Shown here one piece after another: positions 26,418 through 35,155 of a DNA stretch of 60,956 nt; within the stretch, counting starts at the first letter, position 1; the number at the start of each line of letters is the position of its first letter. Source of the stretch: Asaia bogorensis (GTDB lineage Bacteria; Pseudomonadota; Alphaproteobacteria; Acetobacterales; Acetobacteraceae); contig NZ_UEGO01000016.1 in assembly GCF_900465345.1 (NCBI RefSeq), positions 1-60,956 of the forward strand. The letters are read 5' to 3'. A program made the translations under genes and the position numbers. A model generated the notes under the pieces. That model worked only from the letters and a program-made list of their open reading frames with translations. It was not told where the DNA came from and did not search any database.

Positions 26418-26503
26418 TAGAGCGATGGAATGGTGGAAAACTCACCCTATTTCATCGCAGATTCTGCTTTCTTTCTATCAAATGATCTGTTTTCCTCGAT
26501 TTC

Positions 26504-26953
26504 ATGGATCAAATAGACCGCGCTATCGTCCGAGCCCTGCAACAGGATTCATCGCTTTCCCAGCGGGGGCTGGCCGAGAAAGTCGGGTTGTCGCAGAATG
26601 CCTGCTGGCGCCGTCTAAATGCGCTCAGAGCCAGCGGTGTGATCGAGGGGGAGACCGTCCGGCTGTCGCAAACGGCCATAGGGCTAGGTGTGACGGTATT
26701 CGTGATGGTACGCACACGCTACCACTCACGCGAATGGCTGAGCCAGTTTCGGGAGGCCGTTCTGGCAATACCCAATATCGTGGATTTCCACCGTCTGGCG
26801 GGTGATTATGACTACATGCTCAAGGTCGTCGCCAAGGACATGAACGCGTTCGACCGCATCTATCAGATGCTGATCAGCAAGGTGGAGCTGGACACCGTCA
26901 CCTCCTATCTCTCGATGGAGGCTATCGCCGATAATCGTGACATGCCTGTATGA
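26504..26953 (+). CDS. Lrp/AsnC-family transcriptional regulator
   Basis: A 149-residue feast/famine regulator. The N-terminal winged helix DRAIVRALQQDSSLSQRGLAEKVGLSQNACWRRLNALRASGVI (5-47) is canonical, and the C-terminal RAM domain spans about 65-145 (VVAKDMNAFDRIYQMLISKVE...). It is divergent from the class-V PLP enzyme, 119 bases apart, and probably controls it in response to an amino acid. Confidence 0.9.
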   Translation: MDQIDRAIVRALQQDSSLSQRGLAEKVGLSQNACWRRLNALRASGVIEGETVRLSQTAIGLGVTVFVMVRTRYHSREWLSQFREAVLAIPNIVDFHRLAGDYDYMLKVVAKDMNAFDRIYQMLISKVELDTVTSYLSMEAIADNRDMPV

Positions 26954-27004
26954 TTGCGCAGGATGGCAAGGCCTTTCGCCACAGCCACGCTGACACATAC
27001 AAAC

Positions 27005-27048
27005 ACTGATGATGGACAGACGCTCCAAGGGCACCGCCCATCATCAGT
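27005..27048. terminator. Bidirectional terminator between lrp-type gene and glgX
   Basis: ACTGATGATGG and CCATCATCAGT form a perfect 11-bp stem around a 22-base loop, with TTT next to the right arm and AAA next to the left. It sits between the convergent ends of the Lrp gene (26953) and glgX (27067). Confidence 0.65.
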
Positions 27049-27066
27049 TTCCAGGCCAGAAAAGGC

Positions 27067-29199
27067 TCAGCTTGCTTCAGGTTTGGTGATCAGTTCGAAC
27101 AGAAGAACCGAGCGCCCTGTCACGGTATAAACCTGCTCCTGCTCAAACAGCTCGGATTCCAGCGCCTCGCCGTCATCTGGCCGGTTGGTGTCCAGCAGCA
27201 GCTTCCATTCGTCTCCTTCGGCCTTGGGCAACGTGAACTCCACCACATCATGCCAGCTATTGAGGATGAGCAAGAGCGTGGCATCAGCGCCGCGACGCAT
27301 GATACCGCTGGGCTGGGCCCGACCATCCAGCATGAGCCCGAAGCACTGCGCCAGCGACCATTCATCCTGCTGCATGTCGCCACCGGACGCGCTGATCCAG
27401 GTCAGTTCCTTAACGTCGAGTTCAGGATTATAGGCCTCGGTCAGGAACCGGGCGCGACGCAGGATCGGGAAGCGTCGACGAAGCGCGAGAAGTCGCGTGG
27501 TGAATTTGGAAAGACAAGCCCCCCCCTCACTGAGACGCCAATCAACCCAGGAGATGTCGTTATTCTGACAATAGGCATTGTTGTTGCCGCCCTGGGTTCT
27601 GCCGAACTCATCCCCCGCCACGATCATGGGGGTGCCTTGCGAGAAAATCAGGGTCGCCATCATGTTGCGGCACTGACGCCAGCGCACTTCGTTGATGGCT
27701 GCATCATCGGTCTCCCCCTCCACGCCGTAATTGCATGAGCGGTTATCCGACGTGCCGTCCTTGCCGTCCTCTCCATTCGCTTCGTTGTGCTTCTCGTTAT
27801 ACGAGACGCAGTCCCACAGCGTGAAGCCGTCATGAGCCGTAAGGAAATTAACACTGGCCCAGGCCTGACGACCCAGATGGTTGAACAGGTCAGGGCTGCC
27901 AAGCAGGCGCGGCGCCAACACATCAGCCTTGGCCTCACCGCGCCAGAAATCGCGCACCGTATCACGGAACTTGTCGTTCCATTCGGCCCAGCCGGGAGGA
28001 AACTGGCCGACCTGATACCCGCCAGGACCAATATCCCAGGGCTCGGCGATCATTTTGAGATGGGTTAGGGTCGGGTCCTGCTGGCAAATGCGCAGGAAGC
28101 CCGACTGACTGTCGAACCCGTCAACCTCGCGCGCGAGGATGGTGCCAAGATCGAAGCGGAAGCCATCCACACCGATTTCGTTGGCCCAGTAGCGCAGACT
28201 ATCAACGACAAACTGTAATGATGCAGTTTTCGTCAGGTTGAACGTATTACCCGTACCGGTATCATTAATATAGAATCTCTTATTGTCAGGCATGAGCCTG
28301 TAATACGTCGCGTTATCCAGCCCCTTGAAGGAGAGGGTCGGGCCGAGTTCGTTGCCTTCTGCGGTGTGGTTATAAACCACGTCCATGACCACCTCGATGC
28401 CCGCCTCGTGGTAGGCGGCGACCATGCGACGCACTTCGGTCAGGGCATCATCCTGATCCGCAGCATAGCGCGTGTCGGGGGCAAAAAAGCCGATCGTGTT
28501 GTAGCCCCAGTAATTCGTAAGGCCCTTGTTCACCAGATACTCATCAGCGACGAAGCTCTGGATGGGCAGCAATTCGATTGTCGTGATACCAAGCGATTTC
28601 AGGTGCTCGATCACATGGCGATTGGCCAGCCCTGCATAGGTGCCGCGCAGGCGCCGTGGAACGCGAGGATGATTGAGGGTGTAGCCCCGGACATGGGTTT
28701 CATACACCACCGTATCTGACCAGCGCGTTCCCAGCGGGCGCAGGTTCTGAGCGGCAGGATCGGTAATCACACATTTCGGGATGTAAGCTGCGCTGTCACG
28801 CTCATCGAAGCTCAGATCCTTGTCGGCATGGCCGATCTGGTAGCCGAAGAGCGCGGGATTCCATTCGATCTCGCCAAAATGCTCACGTGCATAGGGGTCG
28901 AGGAGGAGCTTGTTCGGGTTGAAGCGATGACCGGCATCGGGCTCGTAAGGGCCATGCACACGCAGGCCGTAGAGCTGCCCGGGACGAAGGTCGGGAATCC
29001 AGCCATGAAATACCTGATCAGTATATTCCGGCAGGCGGATCCGGTCTGTTTCCTTCTCGCCGTTCTGGTCGAACAGGCAGATTTCAACTGCCTCAGCATT
29101 TGCAGAGAATACTGCGAAATTGACGCCCTTGCCGTCATAGACGGCGCCTCTCTCGGCCGGGCTTCCTTCCTTCAGGCGTTTAGCAAAAGAATCACTCAT
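27067..29199 (-). CDS. glgX: Glycogen debranching enzyme GlgX
   Basis: A 710-residue GH13 (isoamylase-type) enzyme that removes short alpha-1,6 branches from phosphorylase-trimmed glycogen. An N-terminal CBM48-like domain (GAVYDGKGVNFAVFSANAEAVEICLFD) precedes the barrel with VVYETHVRGYTLNHP, DVVYNHTAEGNELGP, the nucleophile in GFRFDLGTIL, the acid/base in MIAEPWDIGPGGYQVG and FLTAHDGFTLWDCVSYNEKHN. The start at 29199 (MSDSFAKRL) has GGAAAG upstream; the frame to 29298 is non-conserved. It is divergent from glgA, and together with GlgP (not here) would supply linear maltodextrins that TreY can use. Confidence 0.93.
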   Translation of the reverse strand: MSDSFAKRLKEGSPAERGAVYDGKGVNFAVFSANAEAVEICLFDQNGEKETDRIRLPEYTDQVFHGWIPDLRPGQLYGLRVHGPYEPDAGHRFNPNKLLLDPYAREHFGEIEWNPALFGYQIGHADKDLSFDERDSAAYIPKCVITDPAAQNLRPLGTRWSDTVVYETHVRGYTLNHPRVPRRLRGTYAGLANRHVIEHLKSLGITTIELLPIQSFVADEYLVNKGLTNYWGYNTIGFFAPDTRYAADQDDALTEVRRMVAAYHEAGIEVVMDVVYNHTAEGNELGPTLSFKGLDNATYYRLMPDNKRFYINDTGTGNTFNLTKTASLQFVVDSLRYWANEIGVDGFRFDLGTILAREVDGFDSQSGFLRICQQDPTLTHLKMIAEPWDIGPGGYQVGQFPPGWAEWNDKFRDTVRDFWRGEAKADVLAPRLLGSPDLFNHLGRQAWASVNFLTAHDGFTLWDCVSYNEKHNEANGEDGKDGTSDNRSCNYGVEGETDDAAINEVRWRQCRNMMATLIFSQGTPMIVAGDEFGRTQGGNNNAYCQNNDISWVDWRLSEGGACLSKFTTRLLALRRRFPILRRARFLTEAYNPELDVKELTWISASGGDMQQDEWSLAQCFGLMLDGRAQPSGIMRRGADATLLLILNSWHDVVEFTLPKAEGDEWKLLLDTNRPDDGEALESELFEQEQVYTVTGRSVLLFELITKPEAS

Positions 29200-29400
29200 G
29201 GGTTTCTTTCCATCCTGACCCGATAGACCGGCGTTTTTCCTATCTGCACCCGGGTTCGAGGGGCCTAACGCTATGGAACGAGAAAGTGCCGATAACATAA
29301 ACGCGAGCTATTAACGATTTCTGATGCGGAGCGTTTCATAAGTATTAGCATCCCAAAAGGCTCTGCAATTTCTTCTTCGCCCCACAAAACGAGGCTCGTC
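29200..29400. promoter_or_regulatory. Divergent promoter region glgX / glgA
   Basis: A 201-base region with an AT-rich core at 29285-29350. It must hold the promoters of the debranching gene and of the glgA-glgB-treZ-treY unit. I see no strong palindrome. Confidence 0.35.
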
Positions 29401-31044
29401 ATGCCCTCAGAACAGATCGTTGCGCTTCCGACAGATTTGCAGCTGCTTTCTGTCACCGCAGAAATGTTTCCCTTTGTCAAAACGGGAGGTCTGGGGGATG
29501 TAGCTGCTTCGCTTCCGACGGCACTGCGTCATCACGGTGTGCGCACACGAACAATCCTGCCCGGCTATCCAGCAGTAATGAGAGCCCTCACGCAGAAAGT
29601 GCAGGCCTATGTATTCAACGACATGCTGGGCTATCGCGTAACCCTGTGGGAGGGCACGGCTCAGGGGCAGCATCTTTACGTCATCGATTCAAGTGAACTC
29701 TACGATCGTCCGGGGGGGCCATATCTGGGTCCCGATGGGCGGGACTGGTTTGACAACGACATGCGTTTTGCTGTGCTTTCGCGCGTGGCAGCCTGCATCG
29801 CCCAAGGGTGCCTTGCGAACTGGCAGCCCGATGTTGTCATGACACATGACTGGCAGGCGGGGTTGGTCAGCGCCTATCTGCGCTATGACAATCTTCGGGC
29901 ACCCCCTGTTGCGCATGTCATTCACAACATGGCCTTCCAAGGCCTTTTTCCGCGCGAGGTTCTGACACGCATCGGGTTGCCCGACCACGCCTTCAATGTC
30001 GATGGCGTCGAATTCTATGGCAAGGTCGGCTATCTCAAGGCTGGTTTGCAGCTTGCTAACAAGCTGATAACGGTGTCACCGACCTACGCAGAAGAGATAC
30101 AGACGGCCGAGAACGGCATGGGTCTCGAGGGCCTGCTGGGTGCCCGCGCCGCTGACCTTCACGGCATTCTCAATGGTATCGACCTGCATGACTGGAACTC
30201 CCTTACCGATCCTGCGGTCATCTTCCCGTATGCAATAGGTGACATTGCAGGTCGCCGCGCCAATAAACGTGTTTTCCAGGCAGAGTTCGGCTTGCCGCAA
30301 GATCCCAATGCGATGTTGCTGGGTATTGTCAGCCGCCTCACACGGCAAAAAGGCGTCGATATCCTCGCCGAGATTGCTCCCCGCCTGTTTCAGGCCAACA
30401 TACAACTCGCCGTAGTTGGTGTCGGCGATAGTGACATCATGCAGAGTTTCCGTTCCCTGCAACTGAGCTATCCGCGCAATCTGGTCTGTCATCTGCGCTA
30501 TGACGAGGTGCTTGGTCATCGACTTCACTCGGCAGTGGACTCATCACTCATTCCATCGCGCTTCGAGCCCTGCGGCCTCACACAGCTTCATGCATTGCGT
30601 TATGGCTCCGTGCCGATTGCTGCACGGGTAGGTGGGCTGACCGATACCATTGTCGACGCCAATGCGGCTGCCATCGAGGAAGGTGTAGCGAACGGTATCC
30701 TCTTCTCCCCGACTAAGGGTGATGCACTTTATCGGGCCATCCGTCATGCGCAGAAATTATACAGGCAAAAGTCGGTATGGGCGCGCCTGCAGCGTAATGG
30801 CTCGCTGCATGATGTCTCCTGGCATGGGAAAGCCGCCCATTATGCGCGTCTCCTGCTGGAGATGGCGGGCCGCGCACCCGCCAGATCGATTGGAGAAGGC
30901 GAGATCGCGCCACGACTGAGTGATATCGGCGCGCCCTCTGCTCCCAACAGCGCCTTCACCCGTACAGCCAGAATGCCGCAGAGCCGGCCACGCAATCCCG
31001 GACTTGGGCGTACCGATCTCCCGCGCTTCGGCACTGGCCTCTGA
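29401..31044 (+). CDS. glgA: Glycogen synthase GlgA
   Basis: A 547-residue GT5 synthase that elongates alpha-1,4-glucan from ADP-glucose. The ADP-glucose site KTGGLGDVAASLP (27-39) is intact; downstream are MTHDWQAGLVSAYL, the C-domain GIVSRLTRQKGVDIL and PSRFEPCGLTQLHALRYGSVPIAARVGGLTDTI. After about residue 490 comes a roughly 55-residue Pro/Arg/Ser-rich tail (RAPARSIGEGEIAPRL...), longer than the usual family end and probably disordered. It is the first gene of the glgA-glgB-treZ-treY series. No glgC is present to supply ADP-glucose, so that gene is elsewhere. Confidence 0.93.
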   Translation: MPSEQIVALPTDLQLLSVTAEMFPFVKTGGLGDVAASLPTALRHHGVRTRTILPGYPAVMRALTQKVQAYVFNDMLGYRVTLWEGTAQGQHLYVIDSSELYDRPGGPYLGPDGRDWFDNDMRFAVLSRVAACIAQGCLANWQPDVVMTHDWQAGLVSAYLRYDNLRAPPVAHVIHNMAFQGLFPREVLTRIGLPDHAFNVDGVEFYGKVGYLKAGLQLANKLITVSPTYAEEIQTAENGMGLEGLLGARAADLHGILNGIDLHDWNSLTDPAVIFPYAIGDIAGRRANKRVFQAEFGLPQDPNAMLLGIVSRLTRQKGVDILAEIAPRLFQANIQLAVVGVGDSDIMQSFRSLQLSYPRNLVCHLRYDEVLGHRLHSAVDSSLIPSRFEPCGLTQLHALRYGSVPIAARVGGLTDTIVDANAAAIEEGVANGILFSPTKGDALYRAIRHAQKLYRQKSVWARLQRNGSLHDVSWHGKAAHYARLLLEMAGRAPARSIGEGEIAPRLSDIGAPSAPNSAFTRTARMPQSRPRNPGLGRTDLPRFGTGL

Positions 31045-31140
31045 GCTACCCCGCCTGCACTCTCTCCCTTCCCTCTTCGGGCCATCCGGTCCGCAGAGCC
31101 TCAAATCCTTGCATATTGCCGAGGCGAGATCGTACTTTCC

Positions 31141-33372
31141 ATGACTGAAACAGAAACGTCCAAGCCCGCGATCAACGCCAGCAAGCCTCAGGAGCAGCAC
31201 CTGATCGACGAGATTGTGGAGGGGCGCGCCCGTGATCCGTTCTCGTACCTCGGGCGCCATCGCGAAGGGCGTAACGGGGTCGTACGCGTGTTCTATCCTG
31301 ATGCCGTCGAGGTCAGGCTGCTGGCTGAACGCAAGAACAAGCCCCCGCTCGAAAAGAAGATGGACCGCATCGATGAGCGCGGCATCTACAAGGCGACCAT
31401 AGCCGCGACCTCCACACGCTACAGCCTGCGCATTCTGTGGGCTGATGGCTGGCAGGAAACACACGATCCCTACAGCTTCGGCACGTTGATTGGCGATCTT
31501 GATCTCTACCTCTTTGCTGAGGGCAATCATCGCGATGTCGACCGGATTATGGGCGCCCATATCTGTGAGATCGACGGCGTATCGGGTGTGCGATTCAGCG
31601 TCTGGGCGCCCAATGCCCATCGCGTGTCGGTGATCGGTGATTTCAACATCTGGGATGGGCGTCGTCATGCCATGCGCCTGCGCCATAGCGCAGGGATATG
31701 GGAGCTGTTCGTTCCGGGCATCGGGTCTGGCGAGCGCTACAAATTCGAGATCATGGCACAAGGGGGTGTTATTCTGCCCGCCAAAGCGGACCCCTATGCC
31801 CGTTATGCCGAGCTCCCCCCGGCCACAGCCTCCATCGTGGCCCCACCGCTCGAGCATGACTGGCAGGATCAGGACTGGATGGCGCAGCGCGCGGCACGGC
31901 AGTCGCTCGAGGCACCGATCTCGATTTATGAACTGCACGTGCCTTCATGGCAGCGCCTGAACAGCCCGACCGGCTATGTGAGCTGGAATGATCTGGGTGA
32001 CAAGCTCATTCCTTATGTCACCGAGCTCGGCTTCACCCATATCGAGCTGATGCCGATCACGGAATATCCCTTTTCGGGCTCGTGGGGTTACCAGCCTCTC
32101 AGCATGTATGCGCCAACCTCGCGCCATGGCACGCCCGCCGAATTCGCGCGCTTTGTGGACCGCTGCCATCAAGCGGGGCTCGGTGTCATCATGGACTGGG
32201 TACCGGCGCATTTTCCGGCAGATGCCCACGGGCTGGCCCTGTTCGATGGCACGCATCTTTACGAGCACTCTGACCCGATGGAGGGCTACCATCAGGACTG
32301 GCACACGCTCATCTACAATTTCGGGCGTACGGAAGTTCGCAATTTCCTGACCGGCAGTGCGCTCTACTGGTTGAGAAATTTTCACATCGACGGCCTGCGT
32401 GTCGATGCGGTGGCTTCCATGCTCTATCGCGATTACAGCCGCAAGGAAGGCGAGTGGCGTCCCAATGTCTATGGCGGCCGTGAAAATCTGGAGGCCGTGA
32501 ATTTCATGCGCGAGCTCTCCGGAATCATACGCGATTACTGCCATGACGCTGCGTTGATTGCCGAGGAGTCGACGGCCTGGCCGGGTGTGACTGCGCCTCC
32601 TGAGGTCGGTGGGTTGGGCTTTCGCTTCAAATGGAATATGGGGTGGATGCACGACACGCTGCGCTACATGCAGCAGGATCCGCTATGGCGGCGCTATCAT
32701 GGGTCAGACCTCACCTTTGGCATGGTCTATGCCTATACCGAGCATTTCATTTTGCCGCTGTCTCACGACGAGGTCGTGCACGGCAAAGGATCCCTCCTGT
32801 CGCGCATGCCGGGTGATGACTGGCGGCGACATGCCAATCTGCGCGCCTATTACGCCCTGATGTGGGCCTATCCGGGCAAGAAGCTGCTCTTCATGGGCGG
32901 TGAGCTCGCCCAGTGGGAAGAGTGGCATAATGACCGTGAACTCGCCTGGAACCGTCTGCACGATCATCTTGGCAAGGGTATGCACGATACGGTCGGCCTA
33001 TTGAACGCGGTCTATCGCGAGGAACGCGCGCTCAGCGCTCATGATTACCACCATGACGGTTTCAGATGGATCATCGCAGACGATACCGAAAATACGGTTT
33101 TCGCCTGGTTGCGTCAGGCTCCGGGGGCTAACCCTGTTCTCGTCGTGTGCAACATGACGCCAGTGGTCCACCACGAGTATCGCATCGGCGTGCCATGTGG
33201 TGGGGCGTGGGTCGAACGCGTCAATACCGACCGCAGCGAGCTGGGTGGCTCTGGCGTATCTCATGACAATCCCGTCATGGCGCGGCAAGAATTTGCTCAT
33301 GGCATGGAACATTCACTCGTCCTGACGCTTCCTCCTCTCGCCGTTCTGTATCTCGTCCCGAAACACGGCTGA
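31141..33372 (+). CDS. glgB: 1,4-alpha-glucan branching enzyme GlgB
   Basis: A 743-residue GH13 branching enzyme that creates alpha-1,6 branches in glycogen. It has two N-terminal CBM48-like modules (FSYLGRHREGRNGVVRVFYPDA, then GVRFSVWAPNAHRVSVIGDFNIWDGR), the barrel motifs YELHVPSWQR, MDWVPAHFPAD, the nucleophile in GLRVDAVASMLYRDYSR, the acid/base in IAEESTAWPGV and LPLSHDEVVHGKGSL, and a C-terminal beta domain. Length is normal for the bacterial enzyme. It follows glgA by 96 bases and precedes treZ by 23. Confidence 0.94.
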   Translation: MTETETSKPAINASKPQEQHLIDEIVEGRARDPFSYLGRHREGRNGVVRVFYPDAVEVRLLAERKNKPPLEKKMDRIDERGIYKATIAATSTRYSLRILWADGWQETHDPYSFGTLIGDLDLYLFAEGNHRDVDRIMGAHICEIDGVSGVRFSVWAPNAHRVSVIGDFNIWDGRRHAMRLRHSAGIWELFVPGIGSGERYKFEIMAQGGVILPAKADPYARYAELPPATASIVAPPLEHDWQDQDWMAQRAARQSLEAPISIYELHVPSWQRLNSPTGYVSWNDLGDKLIPYVTELGFTHIELMPITEYPFSGSWGYQPLSMYAPTSRHGTPAEFARFVDRCHQAGLGVIMDWVPAHFPADAHGLALFDGTHLYEHSDPMEGYHQDWHTLIYNFGRTEVRNFLTGSALYWLRNFHIDGLRVDAVASMLYRDYSRKEGEWRPNVYGGRENLEAVNFMRELSGIIRDYCHDAALIAEESTAWPGVTAPPEVGGLGFRFKWNMGWMHDTLRYMQQDPLWRRYHGSDLTFGMVYAYTEHFILPLSHDEVVHGKGSLLSRMPGDDWRRHANLRAYYALMWAYPGKKLLFMGGELAQWEEWHNDRELAWNRLHDHLGKGMHDTVGLLNAVYREERALSAHDYHHDGFRWIIADDTENTVFAWLRQAPGANPVLVVCNMTPVVHHEYRIGVPCGGAWVERVNTDRSELGGSGVSHDNPVMARQEFAHGMEHSLVLTLPPLAVLYLVPKHG

Positions 33373-33395
33373 CCCTTCCCCGACCGGAGGCACCA

Positions 33396-35150
33396 ATGCC
33401 AGAAGCGTATCTCTACCAGACCCGTTTTGGTGCCACCCCCCAGAGTGACGGAACAACACGTTTCGCGCTCTGGGCACCGTCATGCGAGGCCGTCAGCCTC
33501 GAACTGGAAAACCAGGCGCCCCTGCCCATGCAGGCCGAATCTGACGGTACGTTCACCCTGACAACGTCATGTCCGTCAGGTGCCCGCTATCGTTATCGCG
33601 TACGCGACGATCTTGCCGTTCCCGATCCGGCCAGTCGTAGCCAGCCGGATGGCGTGCATGGTCCGAGCGTGGTGACAGACCCGTCTTCCTATATCTGGAA
33701 AACACGGAACTGGGCTGGCCGCCCCTGGGTCGAAGCTGTCATTTACGAGCTCCATGCCGGCTTGCTCGGCGGTTTTGATGGCGTGCGCGATCGTCTGGAC
33801 GAACTCAAGGCGCTGGGTATCACGGCCATCGAGATCATGCCCGTCAACAGCTTCGGCGGCACGCGCAACTGGGGGTATGATGGTGTCCTGCCCTACGCCC
33901 CGACGCAGGCCTATGGTGACCCTGATTCACTGAAGCGGCTCATCGACACGGCGCATGCCAAAGGTATGATGGTGCTGCTGGATGTGGTCTATAACCATTT
34001 CGGCCCGGACGGGAATTTCCTGCACGAATACGCCGAAGCGTTTTTCGATCACGACAACAATTCCACCTGGGGTACTGGCATTGCCTTTGCCAAGCCTGAA
34101 GTGGCCGATTTCTTCATTGACAATGTGCTCTACTGGCTGATGGAATTCCGGTTTGACGGTGTGCGCATTGATGCAGCCTCAGCCATTACCGATCATGCGT
34201 GGTTCGGCAAGCTGCGCAAGCGCGTCACTGGGGCAATCGAGCCCGGTCGCTACGTGCATCTCATTCTCGAAAACGAAAACAACGACGCAGGCCTTCTGCG
34301 TGATGGCTATACCGCTCAATGGAATGATGACGGCCATAACGTGCTGCATGTCATGCTCACGAGGGAGAAGGAGGGCTATTATGAGATGTTCGCCGATAAC
34401 CCCACTCGCATACTTGCCCGCGTGCTGCATGAGGGATTTGCCTATCAGGGAGAGATGAACCCGTATTCGGGCAAGAAACGCGGCATGCCGAGCGGCGACC
34501 TGCCCGCAACCAAATTCATTCTCTTCCTGCAGAACCATGACCAGACCGGCAACCGTGCCATGGGCGAGCGTCTGATTTCACTCGCAGCGCCCGAAGCCCT
34601 TCATGCGGCCTATGCTCTTTTGCTGCTGAGCCCCATGGTCCCGATGCTGTTCATGGGGGAGGAATGGGGCTGCACCACACCCTTCCTTTTCTTCTGCGAT
34701 TTTCATAATGAACTGGCAGACGCCGTGCGCGAGGGCCGACGCAAGGAATTTGCTAAATTCGCCTCGTTTCAGGATCCCGAAAAGCGCAAGACCATTCCTG
34801 ACCCCAACGCGCTCTCGACCTTCGACCAATCGCGCCCGGATCGTGATGAGCGCGCCACGCTGGATGGGCGTATCTGGCTTGACCGCACCCATACTCTCCT
34901 CTCCCTGCGCAAGCGCTTTCTCGTGCCAAGGCTCTCGAATGTGCACAGCCTCGATGCCAGCGTGATCGGCGACAAATCGGTACTAGCGCGCTGGAAACTC
35001 GACGATGGATCAATCCTGTCGATCGCCATCAATCTTTCGGACCATGAAACCTGCAAGATTTCCGAACCTGCCACGCTCCTTTATAGCTCGGCAGCGCGAC
35101 GCGCCGTAGAAGAACTGCCACCCGGCAGTCTAGTGGCCGGACTGGAGTGA
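33396..35150 (+). CDS. treZ: Malto-oligosyltrehalose trehalohydrolase TreZ
   Basis: A 584-residue GH13 hydrolase that releases free trehalose from malto-oligosyltrehalose made by TreY. N-terminal CBM48 domain (FALWAPSCEAVSLELENQAP), barrel motifs VIYELHAGLLGGFDGVRDRL, DVVYNHFGPDGNFLHEY, the nucleophile in FDGVRIDAASAITD, LILENENND for the acid/base Glu, and LFLQNHDQTGNRAMGERL. AGGAG-like GGAGG lies before the start ATG. Its stop overlaps the TreY region (TGACGCGCATG), so the two pathway enzymes are coupled. Confidence 0.93.
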   Translation: MPEAYLYQTRFGATPQSDGTTRFALWAPSCEAVSLELENQAPLPMQAESDGTFTLTTSCPSGARYRYRVRDDLAVPDPASRSQPDGVHGPSVVTDPSSYIWKTRNWAGRPWVEAVIYELHAGLLGGFDGVRDRLDELKALGITAIEIMPVNSFGGTRNWGYDGVLPYAPTQAYGDPDSLKRLIDTAHAKGMMVLLDVVYNHFGPDGNFLHEYAEAFFDHDNNSTWGTGIAFAKPEVADFFIDNVLYWLMEFRFDGVRIDAASAITDHAWFGKLRKRVTGAIEPGRYVHLILENENNDAGLLRDGYTAQWNDDGHNVLHVMLTREKEGYYEMFADNPTRILARVLHEGFAYQGEMNPYSGKKRGMPSGDLPATKFILFLQNHDQTGNRAMGERLISLAAPEALHAAYALLLLSPMVPMLFMGEEWGCTTPFLFFCDFHNELADAVREGRRKEFAKFASFQDPEKRKTIPDPNALSTFDQSRPDRDERATLDGRIWLDRTHTLLSLRKRFLVPRLSNVHSLDASVIGDKSVLARWKLDDGSILSIAINLSDHETCKISEPATLLYSSAARRAVEELPPGSLVAGLE

Positions 35151-35155
35151 CGCGC

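Noticed and set aside
30757-31938. 393-residue minus-strand frame across glgA and glgB
   Set aside because: It is antisense to two firmly identified genes, has no family features and no ribosome site; a GC-rich shadow frame.
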